From NCBI RefSeq assembly GCF_001590605.1, contig NZ_CP014504.1, positions 4,402,001-4,466,000 on the forward strand: DNA of 64,000 bases, written 5' to 3'. Source of the stretch: Pedobacter cryoconitis (GTDB taxonomy: Bacteria; Bacteroidota; Bacteroidia; Sphingobacteriales; Sphingobacteriaceae). The notes under the pieces are model-generated. The model was given only the letters and a program-made list of their open reading frames with translations, did not search any database and was not told the origin of the DNA. The position numbers and the translations under genes are program-made. This document shows, one piece after another, positions 1 through 8,080 of this stretch (positions are counted from its first letter, which is position 1; every line of letters starts with the position of its first letter).

Positions 1-291
1 CTCTTGCCAGGTTCCGTCTAGCTGGGCCAGCATTGCAGTCCCTAAAGGTGTGAGTGTGTAATATTTACGGGGCGGCCCCGAAGTTGATTCTACCCAGTTA
101 TAATTCAGTAGCCCATTATTTTTTAACCGGGTCAATAACGGATAGAGTGTCCCCTCTACAACCAGTAGTTTGGCTGACTTTAATTCAGCGATGATATCAG
201 AGGCATAAATCTCTCCTCTTGATATAATCAGGAGCACACAATATTCCAGTATGCCCTTTCGCATTTGCGTTTGTGTATTTTCTGCTATCAT
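1..291 (-). CDS. PadR-family transcriptional regulator (3' end outside the window)
   Basis: Partial gene: 97 codons from the ATG at 289-291 run off the left edge without a stop. The translation shows the PadR winged-helix pattern: an N-terminal helix MRKGILEYCVLLIISRGE, then YASDIIAELK, a recognition-helix/wing region VEGTLYPLLTRLKNNGLL, and the wing SGPPRKYYTLTPLG. These regulators bind DNA as dimers and often repress neighbouring membrane or transport genes. The likely target, the gene that usually follows in the operon, is off the window. Family is clear; effector and target are unknown. Confidence 0.85.
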   Translation of the reverse strand, partial: MIAENTQTQMRKGILEYCVLLIISRGEIYASDIIAELKSAKLLVVEGTLYPLLTRLKNNGLLNYNWVESTSGPPRKYYTLTPLGTAMLAQLDGTWQE

Positions 292-423
292 AATTCAAAG
301 TTATGTGTTTTATATAGTAATATGCAATACATAGTACTGTATAAAATACATAATGAATCATAACACACTGATTTAAAGATGAATAATTTTAATAAAATAA
401 TTTTCAGGAATGATTTCTGGAGG

Positions 424-759
424 CTAAACGCGTCCGCCAGCCAGGTTACTGATAAATAACCACCAGATAATAATGGAGGGAATCAGTACAATTGCTACAC
501 CAACCAGCCAGATCCATCTTCGGGAAGCAATGGCAATCAGCACGCAAACAACAAGGTAAAGACCTATCAGAATAGTTTCTGCAACACTACTAAACCATAG
601 CGCAGCTGCTATACCTACAACAATAAGAATTGCATTGAGCTTAAGCACATCCCTGGTTGCCATAGCCGGCTGATCGGCTCCTTTAAACACATAGGGATAG
701 GCAATGGCACAGCCAATCAGAAAGACAATTAAAAAAATAATAACCGGTATTGAGATCAT
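424..759 (-). CDS. small multi-spanning membrane protein, unknown function
   Basis: 111 aa, almost entirely hydrophobic. An N-terminal segment (about residues 3-22) and two or three further membrane helices (about 38-57, 62-80 and 84-105) are visible, with short charged links such as RRW. No family motif is recognised. It lies upstream of the PadR gene in the same orientation but 132 bases away, so co-transcription is possible but not shown. Composition argues for a real inner-membrane protein; no function can be assigned. Confidence 0.6.
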   Translation of the reverse strand: MISIPVIIFLIVFLIGCAIAYPYVFKGADQPAMATRDVLKLNAILIVVGIAAALWFSSVAETILIGLYLVVCVLIAIASRRWIWLVGVAIVLIPSIIIWWLFISNLAGGRV

Positions 760-1011
760 AAAATAGCAGATTGTTATATCAAATATACGGCTAAATCGAA
801 ACCAAAGATTTCAAGACAAAGAATGTTTGCTAATTAGTACACACACAAATAGTTGCACGAACAACAATCCTGCAAAAACACCTGCTGGTTATAAAATAAA
901 AATGCCTTGTCAACAGAAAGAAATAATTATCAACATTTTAACACAATTCAGTTTTTTGGCGCAGGGTTTGTTTTAGGTTAAACATCATTGCATCATTAAA
1001 TACCTCTGCTT

Positions 1012-1170
1012 ATGCTAATTAAATTAAATCTGATTACTCATGCCTTTGCCAGGTCAGAGCGCGAGAAACAAGAAAAAGCACTTACCCAGCAACAATGGGT
1101 TACAGTTGACAGAATAGTGATGTTAATTTTGTTCCTTGGCGTAATTGCGGGCGCAATTATATTCTCTTAA
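1012..1170 (+). CDS. 52-aa single-pass membrane miniprotein
   Basis: An ATG at 1012 opens a 52-codon frame. The product has a charged, glutamine-rich first half (about residues 14-30, SEREKQEKALTQQQ) and one hydrophobic C-terminal helix (about 36-51) ending at Ser52. A strong rho-independent terminator follows 29 bases after the stop on the same strand, and no other plus-strand gene lies between. This is the best argument that the frame is transcribed and ends there. No family recognised; a small membrane-anchored accessory protein is a guess. Confidence 0.55.
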   Translation: MLIKLNLITHAFARSEREKQEKALTQQQWVTVDRIVMLILFLGVIAGAIIFS

Positions 1171-1199
1171 ATAAGAATCTAAATAATATATTAATTTTT

Positions 1200-1227
1200 A
1201 GCGTTCATTGCTATGAACGCTTTTTTT
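1200..1227 (+). terminator. rho-independent terminator after the 52-aa gene
   Basis: Stem AGCGTTCAT / ATGAACGCT with loop TGCT, followed directly by seven T residues on the plus strand. It lies between the small plus-strand gene and the convergent minus-strand gene ending at 1232. Confidence 0.85.
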
Positions 1228-1231
1228 ATGG

Positions 1232-2374
1232 CTATAACAGTAGCGTATCAATGCGGTGTGCCATTACTCTTTCCTGTATTGGTGACCAGGAATAAATAGT
1301 AAAATGTCCATCCTGCGAAGCTACTAACGCAATTGCATCGTTCTGATCCTGTATAAACTGTGCAGCAGAAAGGTGACGTGTCCCCCCTACTTTAGCAGGA
1401 TGCATCACAACAGCCCCACCGCCAGCAATGGGTTCTATAAAGGATAATTCTTCAATCAGCTCTTTACCTTTTGCGCGCCCTATTTTAGCGCCAAAAGCCA
1501 GAAGCTCATAATCATCACTGATCACAGTTGCTCCGTCTATAGCTGTTAAACCAGCCAGATGCTCTACTTCTCTTTTCAGCACCGTTTGCCAGAAGATCTG
1601 GCTCGCCTGTTTCCGGTCTTGCTTTAATAGATTTGATAATCCACAAAATGCAGGTTGTATTCCATATTGAATTGGCTTGATAATAGATTGCAGCCAATTT
1701 TTAGTTCCGTTGGGAACAACCAGCAGCGTTCCTCCACGCTGATGAGAACGCATGGATACAGCTAGTTGAATCAGCACATTAACCGTATCATTCCAGTAAG
1801 AAGGTGCCGTAAGATCCAGCAAGGACAATAACATAGGCGGACAATCCGGATGCCTTGCACTGTTCACATCAACAATCTTAATCTGATCTCCTTTAAGGAC
1901 GGCTATATTGGTAAATTTTCCAAATCCATAGATCCTGCGGTGTTTAATTACCAGCAGTGCGGGTTCAGAGACGTCTAATACAAAACAAAAATTAGGGATA
2001 CTGGTTGTAGTCCCCCAGATATAGAGCTCACCATCTTCCTGCCATACGCCGATATGAATACCTGGACGTTCAACACCCGGTGCAATCTTGGTTAAGATAG
2101 TTGGGTTAAGCGGTAAACGATTTTTAAAAAGTAAAGGGCTGCCACCTTGTGCGGGTGGCAAAAAAGCCAGTGATATTTTCGGTGAATGACCTTCTTCCTT
2201 TCGGATACTCGCCCAAAAAGTGGCATCAATAATCGCCTCTACAATCTCTGCCGAAGGCAAAGGCGCAAGATCTTCCTCTCCACTCTCCCTTGCTGCAGCA
2301 AGATGCTGCGCAAAAATGGCTTCAACTTTAGGAGCGATAATTTGAGCTGCCTGATAAGTGGGTTTATAGATCAT
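1232..2374 (-). CDS. protein with diadenylate-cyclase-like (DisA_N/DAC) C-terminal domain
   Basis: 380 aa, no signal peptide. The C-terminal about 110 residues carry the two signatures of the diadenylate cyclase fold: AIDGATVIS with DGA at about 280-282, and GGTRHLSAAQF with GTRH at about 331-334, followed by the usual strand ending in FTIYSW. These enzymes make c-di-AMP from two ATP. The N-terminal 270 residues would be the sensor region; a DACNV-type arrangement is my best guess. The canonical RHR of DisA and CdaA reads RHL here, so activity is uncertain. The gene lies 22 bases downstream of rlmF on the same strand, so the two may be co-transcribed. Confidence 0.7.
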   Translation of the reverse strand: MIYKPTYQAAQIIAPKVEAIFAQHLAAARESGEEDLAPLPSAEIVEAIIDATFWASIRKEEGHSPKISLAFLPPAQGGSPLLFKNRLPLNPTILTKIAPGVERPGIHIGVWQEDGELYIWGTTTSIPNFCFVLDVSEPALLVIKHRRIYGFGKFTNIAVLKGDQIKIVDVNSARHPDCPPMLLSLLDLTAPSYWNDTVNVLIQLAVSMRSHQRGGTLLVVPNGTKNWLQSIIKPIQYGIQPAFCGLSNLLKQDRKQASQIFWQTVLKREVEHLAGLTAIDGATVISDDYELLAFGAKIGRAKGKELIEELSFIEPIAGGGAVVMHPAKVGGTRHLSAAQFIQDQNDAIALVASQDGHFTIYSWSPIQERVMAHRIDTLLL

Positions 2375-2396
2375 GGCTTAAAGTTAAGATATTAAA

Positions 2397-3344
2397 TTAT
2401 TTTTTCCATCGCTTTTTACTCCATTCCGCCTGCTCTTCTGCTGATAAAAAAGTCCAGGCTACAAAACGACTTTGTTTCTGCCCCTGAGCCATTTCTACAG
2501 TCCTGACGCCTTTAACGCCTACTTTATCCAAGGCATAATAAACCGTTGATAAGTGGGCACTTTTAGACACTAATGTAGTAAACCAGACGCATTGTTTAGC
2601 AATCTGCGCGCTTTCTTCGATCATTCTCCGGATAAACTCTACTTCACCACCTTTGCACCATAATTCAGAGCTCTGACCACCAAAATTAAGTACGATTTCT
2701 CTTCCTTTCTGCTTGCCCAGGTTACGCACTTTACGCTGACTGCCCATTTGCGCTTCTTCTGCAGAAGCATGAAAAGGTGGATTACATAAAGTGAGGTCAA
2801 AAAGCTCTCCCGGTTTTACGACTCCCTTGAATATACTGGAAGCGGAATTCTGCATTCTGAAAGTTAAATCATTGGCTAACGGAGGGTTAATTGCAGCAAT
2901 ATTTTCTGCTGAACTAATGGCGCGTTTATCTACGTCTGAACCAACAAATGACCAGCCATATTCCTGATGTCCGATAATCGGATAAACACAGTTTGCGCCC
3001 ACCCCGATATCCAGCACTTTTACCGAATTTCCTTTAGGGATTTCATTTCCATTAGCAGACGCCAGTAAATCTGCCAGGTAATGGATATAATCGGCTCTGC
3101 CCGGAATTGGCGGACATAAGTAGTTTTCAGGAATATCCCAATCAGACAATCCATAAAAATAGATCAATAAGGCTTTATTTAACGTTTTTACCGCTTCAGG
3201 ATTTGAAAAATCAACAGATTGATCACCATAAGGGTTGATAAAGACAAATTGCTCCAGTTGCGGACAACTGTTAATTAATTGTGGAAAATCATACCTTGAA
3301 CGGTGTAGATTTCGGGGATGCAGTACTAATTTTTCAACGGACAT
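2397..3344 (-). CDS. rlmF: 23S rRNA (adenine(1618)-N(6))-methyltransferase RlmF
   Basis: 315 aa, close to the family's usual size of about 300. The N-terminus has the family pattern LHPRNLHRSRYDFPQL. The SAM-binding motif I is VLDIGVGANCVYPIIG (about 112-127) and the adenine-N6 catalytic motif is CNPPFH (about 187-192), followed by SAEEA. The enzyme methylates A1618 of 23S rRNA (E. coli numbering) before full assembly of the large subunit. The start is the ATG at 3342-3344, just beside an inverted repeat at 3348-3376. Confidence is high from the NPPFH context. Confidence 0.92.
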   Translation of the reverse strand: MSVEKLVLHPRNLHRSRYDFPQLINSCPQLEQFVFINPYGDQSVDFSNPEAVKTLNKALLIYFYGLSDWDIPENYLCPPIPGRADYIHYLADLLASANGNEIPKGNSVKVLDIGVGANCVYPIIGHQEYGWSFVGSDVDKRAISSAENIAAINPPLANDLTFRMQNSASSIFKGVVKPGELFDLTLCNPPFHASAEEAQMGSQRKVRNLGKQKGREIVLNFGGQSSELWCKGGEVEFIRRMIEESAQIAKQCVWFTTLVSKSAHLSTVYYALDKVGVKGVRTVEMAQGQKQSRFVAWTFLSAEEQAEWSKKRWKK

Positions 3345-3347
3345 AAT

Positions 3348-3376
3348 TTAACGCTTACCTCAAAGGTAAGCGTTAA
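3348..3376. promoter_or_regulatory. perfect 12-bp inverted repeat between phosphatase end and rlmF start
   Basis: Arms TTAACGCTTACC and GGTAAGCGTTAA with loop TCAAA. It sits 45 bases past the alkaline phosphatase stop and 3 bases upstream of the rlmF start, both minus strand. There is no clear T tract after it, so it may be a weak terminator, an mRNA structure over the rlmF initiation region, or an operator. Confidence 0.55.
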
Positions 3377-3421
3377 TTGATATATATAGGGGATCTCCCT
3401 TGGTAAAAGCTTAAATAACTG

Positions 3422-4831
3422 CTAAGATTTAACTACCGGCGCCAGGAATTCTGAAGAAAGTGCAGCTGCGTTTAACATGAAATTATGCAGCTCATAGTTT
3501 TTAATGAATGGCTTTAACGCTTCACTTCCAGGGCCGAACATAGTCAGTTCTACATAGTCTGCGGTATGGTTCATTCCTGCCCACTGTACCAGCGTATATT
3601 TTGCCTGAATTTTTGCAAGCTCGTTAAAAGGCAGGTTAGCAGCATTGTATAACTGTCCGGGAATGATATCAGAAAAGTGTGCGAGTAATTGTTTCGCCTC
3701 GGCAGCTGTAACTCCAATACCCGTTCCTGCTTCAATTAATTCAGCCACATTTTTTTCGCTTGATGAATTGTTCAGCTGATTTAAAATCCACTCATTGCTA
3801 TGTTTGAAATGTTGAATCCGGTCAAAGTCTTTGTTACTGTCTCCATAGAATAAACCAGGATTTGCATTGCCATGGTCTGTAGTGATAATGACAAGTGTCT
3901 CCCCGTCTTTCTCTGCAAATTCAATAGCCTGACCTACAGCTTCATCAAAAGCCAACTGATCAAAGATCAAACCTCCGGTATCATTACCGTGCGCTGCCCA
4001 ATCTACTTTTCCTCCTTCTACTTGTAAAGCAAATCCTTTCGGGTTATCTTTCATCAGGGAAATAGCTTTGCTCATCATTTCGGCCAGTGAAGGTGTACTT
4101 TTCATCAGCTCAGGAGAGTTTTTACGGTCCAGTTCATAAGGCAAACCATCTGGTGCAAAAATACCGAGTACCGGCCCAGCATTTGTAAGGTGCATCATCT
4201 CTTCTCTGTTCTGCGCAACTTTAAAGCCCTGAGCCTGGAATTGAGGGATAATGGTCCCGTCTTTTCTTTTGGCATCGAAGTGCATTGAGCCACCACCCAG
4301 CATCACATCGAACTTTAGTTTCAAGTACATTTCCGCGATTTCATCTTGTCCGTCACGACTGTCTATATTGACACAGAATCCTGCTGGTGTAGCGTGGGTG
4401 ATAGGTACTGTAGTTACACAGCCTACTTTTTTACCACTATGTTTAAATTTCTGTAAAATTGGCTGTGGTGTTTCCCCCTTCGGGCCTACGTTTAAAGATC
4501 CGTTTTTAACACGCATCCCTCCACCCCACGAGGAGCTCGCAGCTGCAGAATCCGTAACCAAAGAACTTGCTGAGGCCGTATCCATTAGTGCACGGGTAAC
4601 TTTTGAGTCTTTATAAAGTTGTATCCAGTTTGTGCTTTTACCAAAAGTCCGGTTTGCATAAAGGTCAGCCATGTTTAAAGTGCCAATACTCATTCCATCG
4701 CTAACCAGCATAATAATATTCTTCGCTTTTTTAGCCAATGGTTTGGATTGAGCCAGCAAATCTGCTGGTGATAAAAAGGGTAAACCAATTCCGGCTAATA
4801 AACCTCCTTTTAATAATGATCTTCTGTTCAT
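3422..4831 (-). CDS. Tat-exported alkaline phosphatase (PhoA-type)
   Basis: 469 aa. The N-terminus MNRRSLLKGG followed by a hydrophobic stretch is a twin-arginine signal, so the enzyme should be folded before export. Metal- and catalytic-site motifs of the PhoA superfamily are present: VSDGMSIG (Asp45), TDSAAAS with nucleophile Ser95, VEGGKVDWAAHGND, and TTDHGNANPG, which corresponds to the TADH zinc site. It hydrolyses phosphate monoesters outside the cytoplasm. The gene stands alone, with the sugar permease upstream separated by a terminator. A second, quite different phosphatase fusion occurs at 53984-55834. Confidence 0.9.
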   Translation of the reverse strand: MNRRSLLKGGLLAGIGLPFLSPADLLAQSKPLAKKAKNIIMLVSDGMSIGTLNMADLYANRTFGKSTNWIQLYKDSKVTRALMDTASASSLVTDSAAASSSWGGGMRVKNGSLNVGPKGETPQPILQKFKHSGKKVGCVTTVPITHATPAGFCVNIDSRDGQDEIAEMYLKLKFDVMLGGGSMHFDAKRKDGTIIPQFQAQGFKVAQNREEMMHLTNAGPVLGIFAPDGLPYELDRKNSPELMKSTPSLAEMMSKAISLMKDNPKGFALQVEGGKVDWAAHGNDTGGLIFDQLAFDEAVGQAIEFAEKDGETLVIITTDHGNANPGLFYGDSNKDFDRIQHFKHSNEWILNQLNNSSSEKNVAELIEAGTGIGVTAAEAKQLLAHFSDIIPGQLYNAANLPFNELAKIQAKYTLVQWAGMNHTADYVELTMFGPGSEALKPFIKNYELHNFMLNAAALSSEFLAPVVKS

Positions 4832-4916
4832 GTGTGTGTGCGATTAGTAACCGCAAAAATATCCTTCGGCTATGCGCTTAACTTGAACCTGGCATTACCA
4901 TATTGTTAATAAAAAC

Positions 4917-4951
4917 AAAAAACCGTCTGTTTTTGAAAAAACAGACGGTTT
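4917..4951 (-). terminator. rho-independent terminator of the sugar permease gene
   Basis: Stem AACCGTCTGTTTTT / AAAAACAGACGGTT, read on the minus strand and followed by TTTTGTTTT. It lies 20 bases past the permease stop codon. Confidence 0.85.
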
Positions 4952-4970
4952 CAAGTATAATACAGGCGAA

Positions 4971-6383
4971 TTAATGATTGGTCCTGACGGCGCCACCTTC
5001 TGCACCATGACCACGTTTGGCACAGTACAATCCGAAAATCAGGATGTATAAATAACATAATGCTGGCAGGATAAATGAAGTTTGTATACCTAATGAATCG
5101 GCAATACTACCTTGAACCAATGGTAATAAAGCACCTCCTAATATCGCCATCACCAGTAAAGAAGAACCTTGGCTCACATATTTTCCTAATCCTGAAATCG
5201 ATAGGGTATAAATGTTGGAGAACATAATCGAGTTAAACAACCCGATTCCCAAAATAGGGTACAAAGCCATGCTGCCTTTGCTAAAAATAGAAACCAGTAA
5301 TAAAGCAATATTCACTGCTGCAAAGATTACCAGTGTACGTGCCGGAGCAGATTTACCGATTACAAAAGCCACAATATTCAACACAATAAACACGATAAAG
5401 AAGCTGGTTTGTGCAAAGGTCAGGTCAACGATACTGAAGACTAATAAATAGACAGCAGCAGCGGCAAGAACCATATAAATAAACTTCTTGGTTTGTGGTA
5501 ATTCACTTAAGGAGATTGCGCCTAAGAACCTTCCAATCATCGCTCCACCCCAGTACAGGGCAAGATAATTTTTACTGACCACTTCTGTCAGGTTAGTTAC
5601 ATCCGGTTGTTCCATAAAGGCAATCAGTAAACTTCCGATACCTACTTCGGCACCTACATAACAAAAGATCCCAAAGATTCCGAGTTTTAATTGTGGGAAT
5701 TTCAAAGCGCCTAAGCCTCTTTCTACAGTTTCTTCGCTGCTGAAAGATGGAAGTTTAACCCGGCTGATGATCAGTGCAAGCACGACAAGGATACCTGCAA
5801 AAATCAAGTAAGGGATACGCGTAGAATCTGCTGAAGCGGCACCATTTTTTTCCAGGAACAGGGTAAATATTAAATGACCTCCAAGAATTGGGGCGATGGT
5901 TGTTCCGAAAGAGTTAAAGGCTTGGGTCAGGTTTAAACGACTCGAAGCACTTTCTTCTGGCCCTAATAAAGTCACATAGGCATTGGCAGTAATCTGCAGG
6001 ATTGTGAATCCTAAGCCCAGTACAAATAAGGCAGCCAGAAACACACCGTAAATAGAGAGGGTTGCTGCGGGATAGAATAAGCAGCAGCCGACAGCCGAAA
6101 GCAATACCCCTGCAATAATTCCTTTTTTATAACCGACTTTATTAACTGGGTCTCCGTTAAAATATGAAATCAGAAAGTAGATTAATGATCCGATAAAATA
6201 AGCACCGAAAAAGGCAAACTGTACCAGCATTGACTGTTGAAAGTTTAAGTTAAACTGCACTTTTAAGTGCGGGATTAAAATATCATTCATGCAAGTAATA
6301 AATCCCCACATAAAGAAAAGGAGCGTCATTGTAACAAGCGGGATAATAGAACTATTTTTTTTAACGGGAGTAGTGGTTTCCAT
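4971..6383 (-). CDS. FucP-type sugar permease (major facilitator superfamily)
   Basis: 470 aa with 12 predicted membrane helices and a short charged tail. The N-terminus runs PLVTMTLLFFMWGFITCMND followed by ILIPHLK, the FHS (fucose/glucose/galactose-H+ symporter) signature. SRLNLTQAFNSFGTTIAP is the family motif near helix 5, and the second half has FSNIYTLSISGLGKY. It imports a monosaccharide by proton symport across the inner membrane. Substrate cannot be fixed from sequence; fucose, glucose, galactose or N-acetylglucosamine are all carried by relatives. It is transcribed alone. Confidence 0.88.
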   Translation of the reverse strand: METTTPVKKNSSIIPLVTMTLLFFMWGFITCMNDILIPHLKVQFNLNFQQSMLVQFAFFGAYFIGSLIYFLISYFNGDPVNKVGYKKGIIAGVLLSAVGCCLFYPAATLSIYGVFLAALFVLGLGFTILQITANAYVTLLGPEESASSRLNLTQAFNSFGTTIAPILGGHLIFTLFLEKNGAASADSTRIPYLIFAGILVVLALIISRVKLPSFSSEETVERGLGALKFPQLKLGIFGIFCYVGAEVGIGSLLIAFMEQPDVTNLTEVVSKNYLALYWGGAMIGRFLGAISLSELPQTKKFIYMVLAAAAVYLLVFSIVDLTFAQTSFFIVFIVLNIVAFVIGKSAPARTLVIFAAVNIALLLVSIFSKGSMALYPILGIGLFNSIMFSNIYTLSISGLGKYVSQGSSLLVMAILGGALLPLVQGSIADSLGIQTSFILPALCYLYILIFGLYCAKRGHGAEGGAVRTNH

Positions 6384-6554
6384 GTTTGATTAAAATATCT
6401 GAATTTGTTAAAGCGAAAAGGTGTTGTTTAAATAGCGCCTAAATCGAATAAGCAAATAAAGGAAAATAAACTGTTTCCTGAATAAGAAATTGTGTTGATT
6501 AGGTAAAAATAACGATGTAAGCGGGTATTAAAGTCAAATATTAGTTTTTCTTTA

Positions 6555-6562
6555 TAAGTTTG
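6555..6562 (+). promoter_or_regulatory. Bacteroidota -7 box (TAAGTTTG) ahead of dgkA-recO
   Basis: Exact match to TAnnTTTG, 16 bases before the dgkA ATG. If used, the mRNA would have a very short leader. No clear -33 TTTG partner at 19-21 bases was found. Confidence 0.4.
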
Positions 6563-6578
6563 ATGATAAGCTGATGCT

Positions 6579-6926
6579 ATGCGAAGATTAATCAAGAGTT
6601 TTGGATATGCGTTATCCGGGATCGCTTATACGGTAAAAACGCAAATGAACTTTCAAATTCACCTGGTGGCAACTATATTGGTTGGAATTGCAGGCTGGTA
6701 TTTGCAATTATCTGGCAATGAGTGGCTATGGATTGTTTTAGCGATTGGTCTTGTCCTGGTTGCTGAACTTTTAAATACGGCAATTGAGTTATTGGTTGAC
6801 TTGGTTTCACCAGAGTTTAATGTTAAGGCAGGAAAAGTCAAGGACGTGGCTGCGGGTGCTGTTATTGTTGCGGCTTTTATTTCTGTAATTATAGCCGCTA
6901 TTATTTTTATCCCAAAATTGATCTGA
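6579..6926 (+). CDS. dgkA: diacylglycerol kinase family protein (DgkA)
   Basis: 115 aa, the usual length. Three membrane helices (about 27-43, 47-65 and 90-112) and the family signature VAELLNTAIELLVDLVS (about 61-77), which holds the catalytic Glu and Asn residues in E. coli DgkA. It phosphorylates diacylglycerol or undecaprenol in the inner membrane with ATP; Gram-positive relatives are undecaprenol kinases, so the lipid is not certain. The stop is one base before the recO start, so the two are surely co-transcribed. Confidence 0.9.
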   Translation: MRRLIKSFGYALSGIAYTVKTQMNFQIHLVATILVGIAGWYLQLSGNEWLWIVLAIGLVLVAELLNTAIELLVDLVSPEFNVKAGKVKDVAAGAVIVAAFISVIIAAIIFIPKLI

Positions 6927-6927
6927 T

Positions 6928-7653
6928 ATGCTCCACAAAACCCGTGGAATAGTTTTAAAAACGACCTTATACAGCGAAAGCAGTGTAGTGGTACAAATTT
7001 TTACAGCGAAATTTGGCATTCAGTCTTATATGGTAAACGGGGTCAAGAGACCAAAAGCTAAGATCCGGATGAATATGCTGCAGGCACTTCACCTGGTCGA
7101 CATGGTTGTTTACCACAAGACAAATTCCAGTATCCAGCGGATTTCTGAGCTCAGGCCTTCTCCGGTATTCCGGACCATCCCTTATGATATTATCAAAAGT
7201 ACGATCATTATGTTCCTGAATGAAGTGCTTTATAAAAGTATCCGTCAGCAGCATGCGGATGAGAATATTTTTGATTACATTTTTAATGCGGTTTCCTGGT
7301 TTGATGAAACAGATCAGGGAGGTGCAAACTTTCACCTTGCTTTTTTGCTGAAGTTGTCCAGGTTTTTAGGTTTTGCACCAAGTACAGAGACTAAAAGTGA
7401 TCAGAGTTATTTCGATTTACAGGAGGGTGAATTCAAGTCTTTAACTCCCGTTCATCCTTATTTTATAGAAAAAACAGCAGCAGAATTATTTATTTCTTTA
7501 TTTACGACTCCTTTTGAAAAATTAAATGAAATAAAAATGGACAATGCGACCAGAAGACTCATTCTTGATAAAATACTGATATACTACACCTTACATACGG
7601 CTTCTTTTGGAGAAATAAAATCTCACCAGGTATTGGAAGAGATCTTATCTTAA
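6928..7653 (+). CDS. recO: DNA repair protein RecO
   Basis: 241 aa. The N-terminal OB-fold begins MLHKTRGIVLKTTLYSESSV and continues through FTAKFGIQSYMVNGVKRPKA, typical of Bacteroidota RecO. The C-terminal helical region follows. No CxxC zinc motif is seen, which is normal in this phylum. RecO loads RecA on SSB-coated single-stranded DNA with RecR in the RecFOR pathway. It is coupled to dgkA upstream; the tRNA-Val promoter begins about 15 bases after its stop. Confidence 0.92.
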   Translation: MLHKTRGIVLKTTLYSESSVVVQIFTAKFGIQSYMVNGVKRPKAKIRMNMLQALHLVDMVVYHKTNSSIQRISELRPSPVFRTIPYDIIKSTIIMFLNEVLYKSIRQQHADENIFDYIFNAVSWFDETDQGGANFHLAFLLKLSRFLGFAPSTETKSDQSYFDLQEGEFKSLTPVHPYFIEKTAAELFISLFTTPFEKLNEIKMDNATRRLILDKILIYYTLHTASFGEIKSHQVLEEILS

Positions 7654-7667
7654 AAATATTAAAAAAG

Positions 7668-7699
7668 TTTTGGAGTTTTAGTTTAGAGGTGTATATTTG
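7668..7699 (+). promoter_or_regulatory. Bacteroidota sigma-A-type promoter of the tRNA-Val genes
   Basis: TTTTG at 7668-7672 and TATATTTG at 7692-7699, spaced 19 bases apart. This fits the TTTG-N19..21-TAnnTTTG consensus of the phylum. The predicted start near 7706 lies about 50 bases before the first tRNA. Confidence 0.75.
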
Positions 7700-7757
7700 C
7701 ACTCCCAACAACGAAGAAGGTTATTCAAATAGCAGAAACGACGATGGAAGAACCAAG

Positions 7758-7835
7758 GGGAGATTAGCTCAGCTGGTTCAGAGCACCTGCCTTACAAGCA
7801 GGGGGTCACTGGTTCGAACCCAGTATCTCCCACCA
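7758..7835 (+). tRNA. tRNA-Val (anticodon TAC), copy 1
   Basis: Full cloverleaf: acceptor GGGAGAT/ATCTCCC, D arm GCTC..GAGC, anticodon stem CCTGC/GCAGG with loop CTTACAA (anticodon TAC), T arm ACTGG-TTCGAAC-CCAGT, encoded CCA 3' end at 7833-7835. Confidence 0.97.
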
Positions 7836-7875
7836 ATAAAAAAGCCCGCCAGGCTATTACATGGCAAGAACCAAA

Positions 7876-7953
7876 GGGAGATTAGCTCAGCTGGTTCAGA
7901 GCACCTGCCTTACAAGCAGGGGGTCACTGGTTCGAACCCAGTATCTCCCACCA
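7876..7953 (+). tRNA. tRNA-Val (anticodon TAC), copy 2
   Basis: Identical over its whole 78 bases to the copy 118 bases upstream, including the encoded CCA at 7951-7953. The preceding bases (aagaaccaa) are also shared, so the unit arose by tandem duplication. Confidence 0.97.
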
Positions 7954-7964
7954 CTAATAGTTTA

Positions 7965-7998
7965 AAAAAGCCGTTCTTAAAGAAAGAACGGCTTTTTT
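7965..7998 (+). terminator. terminator of the tRNA-Val operon
   Basis: Stem GCCGTTCTT (7970-7978) / AAGAACGGC (7984-7992), loop AAAGA, flanked by an A-run and followed by six T residues. Confidence 0.9.
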
Positions 7999-8038
7999 AT
8001 TTGAGCTATTTCCTTACTTCTCCGGGATCAATGCGGAT

Positions 8039-8046
8039 CAAGTCAT
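8039..8046 (+). repeat. left target-site duplication CAAGTCAT
   Basis: Eight bases directly repeated at 9473-9480 on the other side of the insertion sequence. Confidence 0.9.
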
Positions 8047-8070
8047 GGATCAATACCAAAACTTGTGGGG
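8047..8070 (+). repeat. left terminal inverted repeat of the IS (24 bp)
   Basis: Exact reverse complement of 9449-9472. Confidence 0.92.
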
Positions 8071-8080
8071 CTGAATTAAA

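Noticed and set aside
6659..7019. Minus-strand frames across dgkA and recO
   Set aside because: Shadow frames of two well recognised genes.
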